DNA of 64,000 bases from an uncultured Eubacterium sp. (GTDB lineage: Bacteria > Bacillota > Clostridia > Lachnospirales > Lachnospiraceae): positions 27,958 to 91,957 of the forward strand of contig CAMEWO010000006.1 in NCBI GenBank assembly GCA_945946665.1, read 5' to 3'. The position numbers and the translations under genes were made by a program. Under the pieces are notes generated by a model. That model saw nothing but the letters and a program-made list of their open reading frames with translations. It was not told the origin of the DNA and searched no databases. Of this stretch, positions 1 through 9,057 are shown piece by piece; positions within the stretch are counted from its first letter, which is position 1; the number at the start of each line of letters is the position of its first letter.

Positions 1-2375
1 TATATTACAGGCATTAACACCATATTGTCTGTGCTACCGCACTCCACTGTCACCTTAAGTGAATTACTGTCAGCAGATGTTTCGCACTTTACATCCTTTT
101 TAGAATCAACAAATTTACAGAACTTGTTCATATCCATTCCGGCAAGGGTAACTTCACTTACCTTGTTATACCATGGATCATCATATTCAACTCTGATTTT
201 AACTGACTCATCTGAAAAACAGCCAAGATAAACCAGATTGTTATTATAATCCGTAAAATATGCTGTATTGTTCACATCTCCAAGAGTTGGTACAGTGACA
301 ACCTTATCATTTACATATATGTGGATTGAACTTATAAGCCATGAGCTGTTAGCATCAGATTCCCTGTTGTTAATATCCACAACATTAATGTAAAGTGCTT
401 TGCTGCCAGTTACATCTATATTATATTCTCTTGAAGTTGATGTATTATGCACAGTTCCACCAAAACCCGTAATCAGTTCTTCTTTATCACCTGATAATGC
501 CGTGTATAAAGCATTCTGGGTATCTATCCAGTTTCCAGACATATCTGCTTTGGTAATTCTGCTGTTAACAGAATAAGCGAATGGAAGGACATAATTGGCA
601 TCATACAGTGTATATTCTCCCACTGTCTTAACAGGAGTATAGAATTCTGTATCCAGAGGATTAATATTAGCTGCCTGTGTGATGTGGAACAATGTATTAG
701 TAAATATTGTTCCGCCTGAATCAAGAAGCCACAGGAAATATTTAGAATATCCCAGTCTCTTTGCATACCCCTGGGTCTCACTCTGGAGAGCCGCTGTAAA
801 GCTTGAAAGCGCACCTCTCCTCAGTATTAAAGGATAATTTGCATTAAGGCTTAAATCTGGATTGATTATTCTGTCTGTAGCAGATTCTTCAATATCAAGA
901 GTTTCTTTTACCTGATTAGCTGTCTGGACATAATCACCATACTGGTAATCCTCATATTCATAATACTTTGGAGGACCTACAAGGGCATAGGAAGAAACAA
1001 ACAGTTCCACAGCAATAAGTAACATCACAGGAACCATATTAGTTCTTATGCCAGGCTTAATTCTCCTTACATGGCACCTTACCATTACTATGAATACAAC
1101 AAGATAGAATATTCCTGCTATAAACACATTATTAACAGGGAGAAGATTATATACAATAATAAACGCCAGAGCTGCTCCTGCCCCAATTACAGCCATTTTT
1201 TTATATGGTCTTACATCTGCATATACTTCCTTAAAAATCTTCTGTGCGTATTCAGCTGCCACCATTATCAGTGTAAATGCAACTAGAAATCCATTTCTTA
1301 ATGTGTAACCATTATATGAACCGAAGTGCCACATAAGATTTATTCCTTCAACTTCCACAGGAAGAAGGGCAGCAAGAATAAGTACAATGTTAGAGTTTCT
1401 TAGTTTCTTGTCACTCCAGTATTTTTTCATGCCAATTACAATAACAGCCACTGCAAATGACAGGCCATATATCATCATCCATCTCTGGAAAGCAGCCATT
1501 GGGCCATCTGTTACAATAGCACTTTTAATCCAGCCAATATACTGTCCAATAATATTACCGCCAGAACCGCCCCGCTGTGAACTGCTAAGCTGTATCATAA
1601 CTGGAACCAGCACGAATGCCGACAGACCAACACCTGCAACTGTACCTGTTCCCAGATTCCAGGCATGATCCTTCCATGTCTTTTTCTCACATATCATAAG
1701 AATATATACAGCACTTACAACAAGAATGTACACCAAAGACATGGCACTGAGGTAATAGTTAATAATAAACACTAGTCCCAGCATGAATATGTACATTCCC
1801 CTTTTGCCTGTATCAAGCATTCTGAAGAATGCCAGCATAAGAAGAGGAAACAAAGCCACAATATCCATCCATGGCGTAAAGCATGAGCCATAGAGAAGTG
1901 TATAGCTGCAGAAAGCATACATTAATGAAAATGTCAGCTTTAACCAGTAACTTAAGGACTTATTTCTGTAATTAACCACGGCATACATAGAAACAGCCAT
2001 GACCATCATCTTTACAACTGTAAGAATAGAAATACTCTCTAATATAAGGTTTCTTGGAACAAGATAAAGCAGAAGATTAAAAGGACTAAGCATGGAGAAT
2101 GCCGATATACTCATTGACACATTGGTGCCGAAACCGGTATACCAGTCAAACCAGATTGAAGCCTTTCCATGCATCCAGTCCCACAGATGGGCATACAGAG
2201 GAGCAACCTGCTGCATATTATCAAAATAGTCAATTCTGTTGGTTCCAAATGGCCATATTCCTTTACATATAAGAATTACCAGCATTACAACCATGGTAAT
2301 AAGCCCTGGTATAAGATACGGCATTACTTTTTTGGTACTTTTCTCTTTAAGCACAGTATTGGTTTGTCTTTTCAT
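1..2375 (-). CDS. YfhO-family polytopic membrane protein (GT-C-like), carboxyl end outside window
   Basis: The frame is open from the ATG at 2375 (GGAGGAATAT ribosome site) to the left edge, 791 codons, so the stop is not in the window and the ORF track misses it. Roughly a dozen hydrophobic segments lie in the first ~430 residues, starting with PYLIPGLITMVVMLVILI, followed by a long extracytoplasmic half. The first outer loop has an acidic/aromatic stretch (NRIDYFDNMQQVAPLY), and the last visible residues (MVLMPVI) match the point where YfhO proteins continue into a conserved tail. YfhO proteins are GT-C-fold enzymes; in Bacillus and Listeria they transfer a sugar from a polyprenyl-phosphate carrier to a surface polymer together with a GT2 and a GtrA-type protein, both of which occur in this window. 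The family call is from layout; the sugar and acceptor are unknown. About 60-100 residues are probably missing. Confidence 0.75.
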   Translation of the reverse strand, partial: MKRQTNTVLKEKSTKKVMPYLIPGLITMVVMLVILICKGIWPFGTNRIDYFDNMQQVAPLYAHLWDWMHGKASIWFDWYTGFGTNVSMSISAFSMLSPFNLLLYLVPRNLILESISILTVVKMMVMAVSMYAVVNYRNKSLSYWLKLTFSLMYAFCSYTLLYGSCFTPWMDIVALFPLLMLAFFRMLDTGKRGMYIFMLGLVFIINYYLSAMSLVYILVVSAVYILMICEKKTWKDHAWNLGTGTVAGVGLSAFVLVPVMIQLSSSQRGGSGGNIIGQYIGWIKSAIVTDGPMAAFQRWMMIYGLSFAVAVIVIGMKKYWSDKKLRNSNIVLILAALLPVEVEGINLMWHFGSYNGYTLRNGFLVAFTLIMVAAEYAQKIFKEVYADVRPYKKMAVIGAGAALAFIIVYNLLPVNNVFIAGIFYLVVFIVMVRCHVRRIKPGIRTNMVPVMLLIAVELFVSSYALVGPPKYYEYEDYQYGDYVQTANQVKETLDIEESATDRIINPDLSLNANYPLILRRGALSSFTAALQSETQGYAKRLGYSKYFLWLLDSGGTIFTNTLFHITQAANINPLDTEFYTPVKTVGEYTLYDANYVLPFAYSVNSRITKADMSGNWIDTQNALYTALSGDKEELITGFGGTVHNTSTSREYNIDVTGSKALYINVVDINNRESDANSSWLISSIHIYVNDKVVTVPTLGDVNNTAYFTDYNNNLVYLGCFSDESVKIRVEYDDPWYNKVSEVTLAGMDMNKFCKFVDSKKDVKCETSADSNSLKVTVECGSTDNMVLMPVI

Positions 2376-2393
2376 ATATTCCTCCGGGACATT

Positions 2394-2975
2394 TTATTTA
2401 TCAAGAATTACGCTGTATAAAGTATATGTACTTCCATTATTGTCAAATCTGATTGTAAGAAGCTGGTTTTCCTTAGTATTTCCTACCTGAAATGAATGAG
2501 TTCCATCAGAGCTTATATTTCCAATCAGTTTATCATCAGCATAAACCGAAACTCCATTGCCCTGAAATCCCTTTAATTCCACCGTAAATACTGCCATATC
2601 CGCAGATTCAGAGGGAAGATAATATATATATGATTTATCTTCGTCCGGCATAACCCCGTCAGCCTTTGCCTTGGCAAAGCCCTGTCCTTTTCTTGCACAT
2701 ATTACTTCTAATGTGTTTGATACGGCTATGTCTGCTAAGGTTTTTTCATTTCTTTCAATACATATTTCCTTAGTTCCATATGTATACTCAAGATTTCCAT
2801 AGCCTGGCCAGTCTGACAGTTCATGAGTCAGGTAATACATCCTGTACTCAATACCCACATTAGGATTAAATCCCCACCAGAGCACAAGGCAGTAAAAAAC
2901 AACCAATGCAGCACAGATGGCGTATACCGCCACCCTGCCGCATTTATTTAATCTGTCTGATTTATTATTCTTCAT
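2394..2975 (-). CDS. Small membrane-anchored extracytoplasmic protein, function unknown
   Basis: 193 residues. A basic start (MKNNKSDRLNKCGR) precedes one membrane segment (~residues 14-36, AVYAICAALVVFYCLVLWWG). The rest is soluble, presumably outside, and ends in a beta-rich stretch (GVSVYADDKLIGNISSDG) that resembles the carboxyl-terminal outer domain of YfhO-type proteins. It sits 18 bp upstream of the YfhO homologue in the same transcription unit, so an accessory role for that protein is a reasonable guess. The start is preceded by AAGAAATGGTGATGTT, a form of a leader seen before several genes in the window. I do not recognise a named family. Confidence 0.6.
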   Translation of the reverse strand: MKNNKSDRLNKCGRVAVYAICAALVVFYCLVLWWGFNPNVGIEYRMYYLTHELSDWPGYGNLEYTYGTKEICIERNEKTLADIAVSNTLEVICARKGQGFAKAKADGVMPDEDKSYIYYLPSESADMAVFTVELKGFQGNGVSVYADDKLIGNISSDGTHSFQVGNTKENQLLTIRFDNNGSTYTLYSVILDK

Positions 2976-3020
2976 AACATCACCATTTCTTAAGCGTTAA
3001 TTGCAAATATGCTGATATGC

Positions 3021-5375
3021 TTAAACATGTGTCACTATACATGTAGCCTTTCCACTGACGATTACATTTCTCTTGGCAGCACTGATGAAGAAGCTGTCTC
3101 CTGCCTTAAATGGCATCTCATCAGCATAATCATCAGCATGAATCATTCCCTCACCTTCAATTATTACAACTGATATAAATGATGACTCATCCATCTTTAT
3201 CCTGGCTTCATCCTTTATCTCATACTTCAGGCACTCAAAATACTTACACTGTACGAGACGCTCCAGCTGGTAACTATCATTTTCCTCAAGAATGACTTCG
3301 CAGGTCTTGTCTTTTTCATAGGCATTGGTATCAACCACATCCAGTGCCTTCTCTACATGAAGCTCACGTGGGTTGCCATACTTGTCCCTTCTGTCATAAT
3401 CATACATTCTGTATGTGCTGTTTGAGTTCTGCTGTATTTCACAGATGATAATACCTGCACCGATAGCATGTATTGTGCCTGCCTTAACCATAACAACATC
3501 ACCCTTGTGGACATTTACCTTGTTGAGAACCTCAGTAATTGTATTGTTGGCAATTCTTTCCTCTATTTCTTCCTTTGTCACGGTTCTGGAAAGACCACAA
3601 TACAGGTATGCCCCAGGCTCGCAGTCCACCACATACCACATCTCATTCTTTCCATACTCATTCTCATTCTCCAGAGCATACTCATCATCCGGATGAATCT
3701 GTATTGAAAGAGCCTGCTTCGCATCAATGAATTTAATCAGAATAGGGAATCTGTCCTGAGCCTGGCACTTCCATCCCAGGGATTCCTTGCCGATAATAGA
3801 AAGGTATTCATTGAAAAGCATTCCTCTGTATCTGCCTGTGGCAATTCGGCTCTGTCCGTCAGGATGGGCAGAAAGTTCCCAGCTTTCCGCAATTATGTCA
3901 TAGTCACATTTCTTGCCAAACTTGGTTCTCAACTTGGTTCCACCCCACAGGTTATCCTTGAATGCAGGGTCAAGCTTGACAATTGGATTAGTTGTGTCTA
4001 TTACATAGTTAAATTCTGAATCATCGTCATTATATATTTTAACAGTATCGCTCTCTGATATTTTCTCACCAATAGATACTTCGATAATTACCACATTCTG
4101 GTCTGTCTTGTTGGCAATCTTGTGCTTGGTTCCCACAGGAAGGAACACACTCTCAAACTTATGGTAATCTCTTGTTTCCTGGTTTAAGGTAATTGTAGCA
4201 GTACCCTCTACAACTGACCAGTGTTCACTTCTCATCTCATGCTGGTGGAGATTCATACTCATTCCCGGAAATACTGTAATCTTCTTAACTGAATATTTCT
4301 CGGAATATGTGAGAAGTTCATGAATACCCCATTCTCTGTAGGACAATCTGTTGAAGTCAAAATACTCCTCATACTTGTCCACATTGTCCTTCATAATCTG
4401 CTTAATGTCCTCAGAATGGCTCTTTGATGACACATAAACTGCATCCTCTGTATTTACCACCACAATATCTGAAAGGTCATTGGCAATTACAAGATGTCTT
4501 TCAGCATTATTAATTACAGTGACATTATCACAGTTATTTTTAATTACCAGTTCCGAATGAGTTATTGTATTAAGCTCATCCACATCATCTACTGTACCGA
4601 TATCTTTCCACTCAAATTCAGCTTTTACCACTTTAAGCTTATCAATGTAATGGAATATTATCTCTTCCATGCTGCCTGTAGGAATGTCCCTCATAACAGC
4701 TTCTGAGAAACGGATTGACCTCCTTATGGCTGGAACCTTTCTCTTTGCAGCCCGGCATGTGTTGAACAGCTTTGAGTCAAATTTCTTTGCCCTGTTAAGG
4801 AAATCACCAACCCTGAATATATACATTCCGCTGTTTAGAAGCCCCTCTGCTCCCTCAGCAATCTCAGGAATTATCTCTAAGGATTTCTTCTTGGCAAATC
4901 CTACAATCTCTTCACCCTCACTGATAATACAGTCATACGACTCCCTTATGTTATCTGAAGGGCTGATTCCCAGCGCAACAATATTACCTTCCTTTGCCAG
5001 TTCCTTACTACGCAGCACTGCCTCCTTATAACCTGTTCCATCAATAATATGGTCAGCAGTTACAACGAAAACCAGTTCTGACTGGTTGCAGAAAAAAGCC
5101 GCCAGCATAATGGCTGCTGCTGTACCCTTAGGAGTATTCTCTAAGATAAGTCTGTACCTAAGGCTCTGAAATACCTTCATCTGACCATTTACAATATTCC
5201 TGTAACTTTCCTTGGTCACAATGATAAATTCATCACAAAAAGGCATGTTACGGACTATTGTCTCCTGTAACATAGAACGCCCTTCTTTAATGTTCATAAA
5301 CTGCTTGGGGTAGTTTTTTCTGGATAAAGGCCAAAGGCTGTCTCCACTACCTCCCGCTAAAATAATACATTTCAT
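3021..5375 (-). CDS. Mannose-1-phosphate guanylyltransferase-like / cupin / mannose-6-phosphate isomerase fusion
   Basis: 784 residues from the ATG at 5375, chosen over the longer ORF because GGGAGGATATTTATTC precedes it and the protein then begins MKCIILAGGSG. Three parts are visible: a nucleotidyltransferase (1 to ~270), a MannoseP_isomer-type cupin (~335-455, with NLHQHEMRSEHW and VEGTATI), and a class I phosphomannose isomerase of Bacillus ManA type (~465-784, with DNLWGGTKLRTKFGKK and SIQIHPDDEYALENE). Class I isomerases interconvert fructose-6-P and mannose-6-P; guanylyltransferases make GDP-mannose. The transferase part looks altered: the usual GGxGxRLWPLSR reads GGSGDSLWPLSR, so the key arginine is serine, and the usual FVEKP reads FAKKK. 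An intact guanylyltransferase is encoded at 18895-19965, so this protein may mainly supply isomerase activity. Confidence 0.85.
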   Translation of the reverse strand: MKCIILAGGSGDSLWPLSRKNYPKQFMNIKEGRSMLQETIVRNMPFCDEFIIVTKESYRNIVNGQMKVFQSLRYRLILENTPKGTAAAIMLAAFFCNQSELVFVVTADHIIDGTGYKEAVLRSKELAKEGNIVALGISPSDNIRESYDCIISEGEEIVGFAKKKSLEIIPEIAEGAEGLLNSGMYIFRVGDFLNRAKKFDSKLFNTCRAAKRKVPAIRRSIRFSEAVMRDIPTGSMEEIIFHYIDKLKVVKAEFEWKDIGTVDDVDELNTITHSELVIKNNCDNVTVINNAERHLVIANDLSDIVVVNTEDAVYVSSKSHSEDIKQIMKDNVDKYEEYFDFNRLSYREWGIHELLTYSEKYSVKKITVFPGMSMNLHQHEMRSEHWSVVEGTATITLNQETRDYHKFESVFLPVGTKHKIANKTDQNVVIIEVSIGEKISESDTVKIYNDDDSEFNYVIDTTNPIVKLDPAFKDNLWGGTKLRTKFGKKCDYDIIAESWELSAHPDGQSRIATGRYRGMLFNEYLSIIGKESLGWKCQAQDRFPILIKFIDAKQALSIQIHPDDEYALENENEYGKNEMWYVVDCEPGAYLYCGLSRTVTKEEIEERIANNTITEVLNKVNVHKGDVVMVKAGTIHAIGAGIIICEIQQNSNSTYRMYDYDRRDKYGNPRELHVEKALDVVDTNAYEKDKTCEVILEENDSYQLERLVQCKYFECLKYEIKDEARIKMDESSFISVVIIEGEGMIHADDYADEMPFKAGDSFFISAAKRNVIVSGKATCIVTHV

Positions 5376-5417
5376 GAATAAATATCCTCCCAAAGGACCG
5401 TATGTCAATGTATGTTG

Positions 5418-7016
5418 CTATTGTTGCTGGACATTGTTACCAGTGTTACTACTTTCGTTTGTCGTATTACCACTATTGTTTGATGTATTATCCCCACCAG
5501 CATTGTTACTTCCACCAGCTGTGTTATTTCCTTCGGATGTATTGCTACCTCCACCAGCTGTGTTATTTACTCCGGATGTATTGCTACCTTCACCAGCTGT
5601 GTTATTTCCTCCGGATGTATTGCTACCTCCACCAGCTGCATTATTTCCTCCAGATGTATTGCTACCTCCACCAGCTGCGTTATTTCCTCCGGATGTATTG
5701 CTACCTCCACCAGCTGCGTTATTTCCTCCGGATGTATTGCTATCTCCACCAGCTGCATTATTTCCTCCGGATGCATTTCCATCTCCACCAACTGCATTAT
5801 TTCCACCATTTGCACCATTATTATTCGAATTATTATTCACTGGTGGAACTACAGGTTTTTGCTCAGGAGTTTGTGCTGTTGCCTTGGTTGGCGTAGCAGG
5901 TGTTGGTGCTTCTGTAGCAGGTGCCGCTGTGGTTGTATTAATCTCAACCTGTGGCTGTGTTCCCTGCTGAACCTTCTTTTTTGTAGTTGTCTCTTCCTCT
6001 GTGGTTGTCTCCTCCTGGGCTGTTGTAGGCTCCGCAGTTGTATTATTAGTTACCTGTGGTTTTGTAGCCCCTGTTGTTGCAGCATTGTTGTTTCTGTTTC
6101 TATTATGCCCTGAAGCAACTACAACAATCACAATAACAATTATAAGAACTACTGCTGCCACTACACCGATTATAAGTCCCTTAAGTTCTTTTTCTGTGAG
6201 CCTTAACTTTCCTATGGCATATTTCTTCTTATTCCTGTCAGCTATGATCCTTGCCCTGCTTTGTCTTTCTGATTCAAAGAAATCATCATCTTCTTCGTAC
6301 TCACTATCTTCATCATATTCATCCTCTGACTCATACTCTGAATCCTCAGAATCAGCATCACCGTCATCATTGCCATACCCTGCAGCTATAGCACTATCTG
6401 CAAGAACATCTTCAACAACGCCGTCATTCTCAGCCTTGATTGGAGCATATTCCGCAAGAACTCCATCCCTCATTCCTGCAATTTCACTCATAATAAAACT
6501 TGAATCAATCTCGATAATTGACTCAATCTCATCTATGGTATAACCCTCATAACAATAGAGAAGATATATTATCTTCTCACCAATTGTAAGGTTTGCAGCG
6601 AATTCTACAGCAGGGTCAAATCCTTCCTCTGTGAGAAATGCCTCGTTAAATTCGGCAGATGCCTCTCCTAACTCATCATCCTCCTCTATAGACTCATAGG
6701 AATAATCTCTCTGCTCAATCTCATCACTGAACATATCATCCCCACGCTTAACAGCAACATTGTATATCTCTTTAGTAGCCTCTCTTGCCATCCAGAGATG
6801 AATGTCGCACTCTTCGCTGTCGAAATCAGCAATGCTCTTGAATGCCTTGATAAAGAGATGCTTTGTAAGCTTCTCCCTTGTCTCATCATCCTCATATATG
6901 AAAGCAGACAGGTTATATATCTCACTGTAAAGCTCTGCAATAACCTTTCTGTATGCGTCCTTATCTCCCTTCTGTGACTTCTTTATGTAAGTCTCCAGAC
7001 TATCTTTCTTTGCCAT
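5418..7016 (-). CDS. Sigma-factor-like protein fused to a transmembrane segment and an outer repeat domain
   Basis: 532 residues. Residues ~1-95 resemble sigma-70 region 2 of ECF sigmas (ETYIKKSQKGDKDAYRKVI, IKAFKSIADFDSEE, HLWMAREATKEIYN). Residues ~140-190 resemble region 4 (LTIGEKIIYLLYCYEGYTID). A very acidic linker (~205-250) and a basic patch lead to one membrane helix (~280-302, LIIGVVAAVVLIIVIVIVVV). Beyond it is a Thr/Glu-rich stalk (TTTEEETTTKKK) and Gly/Asn/Ser repeats of 13 residues. The topology predicts the sigma-like part inside and the repeats outside. It could be a membrane-held regulator sensing the wall, or the sigma-like fold may have lost RNA polymerase or DNA binding; I cannot tell which. 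It lies between glf and the isomerase fusion; GAGGACTTAT precedes the start. Confidence 0.7.
   Translation of the reverse strand: MAKKDSLETYIKKSQKGDKDAYRKVIAELYSEIYNLSAFIYEDDETREKLTKHLFIKAFKSIADFDSEECDIHLWMAREATKEIYNVAVKRGDDMFSDEIEQRDYSYESIEEDDELGEASAEFNEAFLTEEGFDPAVEFAANLTIGEKIIYLLYCYEGYTIDEIESIIEIDSSFIMSEIAGMRDGVLAEYAPIKAENDGVVEDVLADSAIAAGYGNDDGDADSEDSEYESEDEYDEDSEYEEDDDFFESERQSRARIIADRNKKKYAIGKLRLTEKELKGLIIGVVAAVVLIIVIVIVVVASGHNRNRNNNAATTGATKPQVTNNTTAEPTTAQEETTTEEETTTKKKVQQGTQPQVEINTTTAAPATEAPTPATPTKATAQTPEQKPVVPPVNNNSNNNGANGGNNAVGGDGNASGGNNAAGGDSNTSGGNNAAGGGSNTSGGNNAAGGGSNTSGGNNAAGGGSNTSGGNNTAGEGSNTSGVNNTAGGGSNTSEGNNTAGGSNNAGGDNTSNNSGNTTNESSNTGNNVQQQ
5512..5784. repeat. 39-bp in-frame tandem repeat, seven copies
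   Basis: Seven consecutive 39-bp units of the type ccaccagctgcgttatttcc..., with a partial eighth running to about 5814. They encode 13-residue units GGNNAAGGGSNTS in the outer domain of the sigma-like protein. Copies differ at a few bases. Such arrays change length easily by slippage or recombination, so copy number probably varies among strains (inference). Confidence 0.95.
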
Positions 7017-7040
7017 ATAAGTCCTCTTTTCTTAAACTGA

Positions 7041-8141
7041 TTAATCCAGCTGTTCCCTAACCATATCCAAAGCAGCTCCTATAACCTTATCCATGTCATA
7101 ATACCTGTAGCTTCCTAAACGGCCTCCGAATATAACCTTACTCTCCTGCTTTGCCAGTTCCTCATACTTTGCATACAAAGCACCATTCTTGTCATCGTTG
7201 ACAGGATAGTATGGCTCATCACCTTTAGTCCATTCGCTGGAATACTCTCTTGATATAATAGTTACAGGCTGTTTTCCGAATTCAAAATGCTTGTGCTCAA
7301 TTATTCTCGTATACGGAACTTCCCTGTCTGTATAATTAACAACTGCATTACCCTGGAAGTTATCAGTCTCAAGTTTCTCTGTTTCAAACCTGACAGAACG
7401 GTACTCAAGCACTCCCAGCTTATAATCATAGAATCTGTCAATCATTCCGGTATATATTACCTTATCTGCCAGACTATCCAGTTCCTCTCTGTGTTCCAGA
7501 TAATCTGTATTAAGTCTCACATCTGCCTTTGAAAGCATTTTCTCAATTATGGCAGTATACCCTCCGATTGGGATTCCCTGAAACCTGTCATTAAAATAAT
7601 TATTGTCATATGTAAATCTTAATGGAAGCCTCTTGATAATAAATGCCGGAAGATCCTTACAGTCTCTTCCCCATTGCTTTTCTGTATATCCTTTAACAAG
7701 CTTTTCATACACGTCTCTTCCCACAAGTGACAGCGCCTGCTCCTCAAGGTTGTGAGGCTCACTTATTCCCAGATCCTTAATCTGGGATGCTATTATGTCC
7801 TTAGCCTCTGCCGGAGTAGTTATTCCCCACATCTTGCTGAAGGTATTCATGTTAAATGGAAGATTGTACAGCTCATCCTTGTATCTTGCTATTGGTGAAT
7901 TCACGTAGTTATTAAACTCTGCAAACTCATTAATATATTCCCATATAAATTTGTCAGAAGTGTGAAAAATATGTGCCCCATACACATGAACGTTAATTCC
8001 GTCCATCTCTTTAGTATATATATTGCCTGCCAGATGGTCTCTCTTCTCCACAACCAGACATTTTTTCCCTTTTTTTGCGGCCTCATTGGCAAATACTGCG
8101 CCATACAGACCTGCTCCTACAATAAGATAATCGTAATGCAT
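7041..8141 (-). CDS. glf: UDP-galactopyranose mutase
   Basis: 366 residues, the usual size. This flavoenzyme interconverts UDP-galactopyranose and UDP-galactofuranose in the cytoplasm, supplying Galf for surface glycans. The amino end has the FAD-binding Rossmann motif (DYLIVGAGLYGAVFANEAAK), followed by VVEKRDHLAGNIY and the family signature VYGAHIFHTSDK. Later blocks (YTEKQWGRDCKDLPAFIIKR, FGGRLGSYRYYDMD) are also typical. It is the first gene after the promoter at 8179-8208, and the sigma-like gene follows 24 bp downstream. The presence of glf indicates that one of the glycans encoded here contains galactofuranose. Confidence 0.95.
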   Translation of the reverse strand: MHYDYLIVGAGLYGAVFANEAAKKGKKCLVVEKRDHLAGNIYTKEMDGINVHVYGAHIFHTSDKFIWEYINEFAEFNNYVNSPIARYKDELYNLPFNMNTFSKMWGITTPAEAKDIIASQIKDLGISEPHNLEEQALSLVGRDVYEKLVKGYTEKQWGRDCKDLPAFIIKRLPLRFTYDNNYFNDRFQGIPIGGYTAIIEKMLSKADVRLNTDYLEHREELDSLADKVIYTGMIDRFYDYKLGVLEYRSVRFETEKLETDNFQGNAVVNYTDREVPYTRIIEHKHFEFGKQPVTIISREYSSEWTKGDEPYYPVNDDKNGALYAKYEELAKQESKVIFGGRLGSYRYYDMDKVIGAALDMVREQLD

Positions 8142-8178
8142 GACTCCCCCACCTTTGTTAAGATAATCACATTATGTT

Positions 8179-8208
8179 ATTATACCAATTCTGCAATACC
8201 ATTGTAAA
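8179..8208 (-). promoter_or_regulatory. Promoter of the glf transcription unit
   Basis: On the minus strand TTTACA (8208-8203), an 18-bp spacer and TATAAT (8184-8179), with TG one base before the -10 (TGGTATAAT, extended -10). It lies 38 bp upstream of the glf start and should drive glf and the genes to the left. Confidence 0.6.
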
Positions 8209-8219
8209 GAGTATTTGAA

Positions 8220-8960
8220 TCAGTCATAGTATTTCTTGATGTAAACTCTGTTGAATATTGAAAATGTATCCTTAAACACCTTCAATACATCTTTGGTCCC
8301 TATTCTTTTTGCTTCCTTATCCCTGACATACTTTAGTTCCACCGGCATCTCCTCAATTCTGTATCCCCGCCTGTTAAGTGCCACAAGAAGCTCAATATCA
8401 TAAGCAAATCCCGATGTTCTTACAAGATGGGCCACAGACTTGATTGCCTCCCTCCTAAACAGCTTTATGCCTGTCTGGGTATCCTGTACCTTCAGATGAA
8501 AAAGAAACAGCAGCATAATATAATAACATCTGCTCATAATCCTTCTTTTCAGAGGATATACAATATGGGAATCCTTGTGGAATTTGCAGCCTATCACTAC
8601 ATCTGCTTTTGACTGTTCCATTTTCTTAAGGAATCCCTTAAGCTGGCCAGGAGGCAGTTCCAGGTCTGCATCCAGAAATGCTATATAATCCCCATCTGCC
8701 ATGGTAACCCCTGTAATAATTGCAGCTCCCTTTCCATGATTCTTATCAGATGAAACAAGCTTTACCCTGCTGTCTTTCATGCAGGCTCTTTCTATTTCTT
8801 TTCTGGTATTGTCCCTGCTTCCGTCATTGACAGCAACAATCTCAATATTTTCTGCAAAGTCTGACACAACCTCAAGAGTTGTCATTATGCTGTTATATAT
8901 TAAAGCCTCCTCATTATAGGCAGGCATAACTATTGATATTTTTCCCTGTGTCACAGTCAT
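8220..8960 (-). CDS. GT2 family glycosyltransferase, dolichyl-phosphate-sugar synthase type
   Basis: 246 residues. GT-A fold motifs are clear: ISIVMPAYNEEALIY, VAVNDGSRDNTRKEIE, DGDYIAFLDADLELPPGQ and the ALG5/DPM-type DTQTGIKLFRREA. Relatives transfer a sugar from a nucleotide donor to a polyprenyl phosphate on the cytoplasmic face. The protein stops without carboxyl-terminal membrane helices (ends FNRVYIKKYYD), so it is the short, peripheral form. It stands alone between the tRNA-Leu terminator and the glf promoter. With the GtrA, GtrB-like and GT-C-like proteins nearby it may supply a second lipid-linked sugar (inference). Confidence 0.85.
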   Translation of the reverse strand: MTVTQGKISIVMPAYNEEALIYNSIMTTLEVVSDFAENIEIVAVNDGSRDNTRKEIERACMKDSRVKLVSSDKNHGKGAAIITGVTMADGDYIAFLDADLELPPGQLKGFLKKMEQSKADVVIGCKFHKDSHIVYPLKRRIMSRCYYIMLLFLFHLKVQDTQTGIKLFRREAIKSVAHLVRTSGFAYDIELLVALNRRGYRIEEMPVELKYVRDKEAKRIGTKDVLKVFKDTFSIFNRVYIKKYYD

Positions 8961-8996
8961 CCTCTTTCATATATACTTTATCTGTAATATGTCCAA

Positions 8997-9043
8997 CTGG
9001 TACATCCTTGCGTAATGTATAGAAACCGGTGTACCAGATGTAA
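8997..9043 (-). promoter_or_regulatory. Possible promoter and inverted repeat upstream of the 8220-8960 GT2
   Basis: On the minus strand TTACAT (9043-9038), 16 bp, TATACA (9021-9016). An inverted repeat CTGGTACA / TGTACCAG has one arm between the two boxes (9030-9037) and the other just beyond the expected start (8997-9004), which would suit an operator. Weak -35; tentative. Confidence 0.3.
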
Positions 9044-9057
9044 CCTCAAGCTAAAAC

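Noticed and set aside
5512-5784. Repeat array as a CRISPR
   Set aside because: Units are contiguous with no spacers and encode an in-frame protein repeat.
5374-5970. Plus-strand ORFs of 198 and 164 residues with repeated PPDVLLPPPA or MYCYLHQL units
   Set aside because: They are antisense readings of the 39-bp repeat in the sigma-like gene; all three frames stay open because the unit is a multiple of three and lacks stops. No ribosome site or promoter.
8997-9037. Invertible promoter bounded by CTGGTACA/TGTACCAG
   Set aside because: Arms of 8 bp only 25 bp apart are too close for site-specific inversion, and no recombinase gene is in the window; an operator is more plausible.
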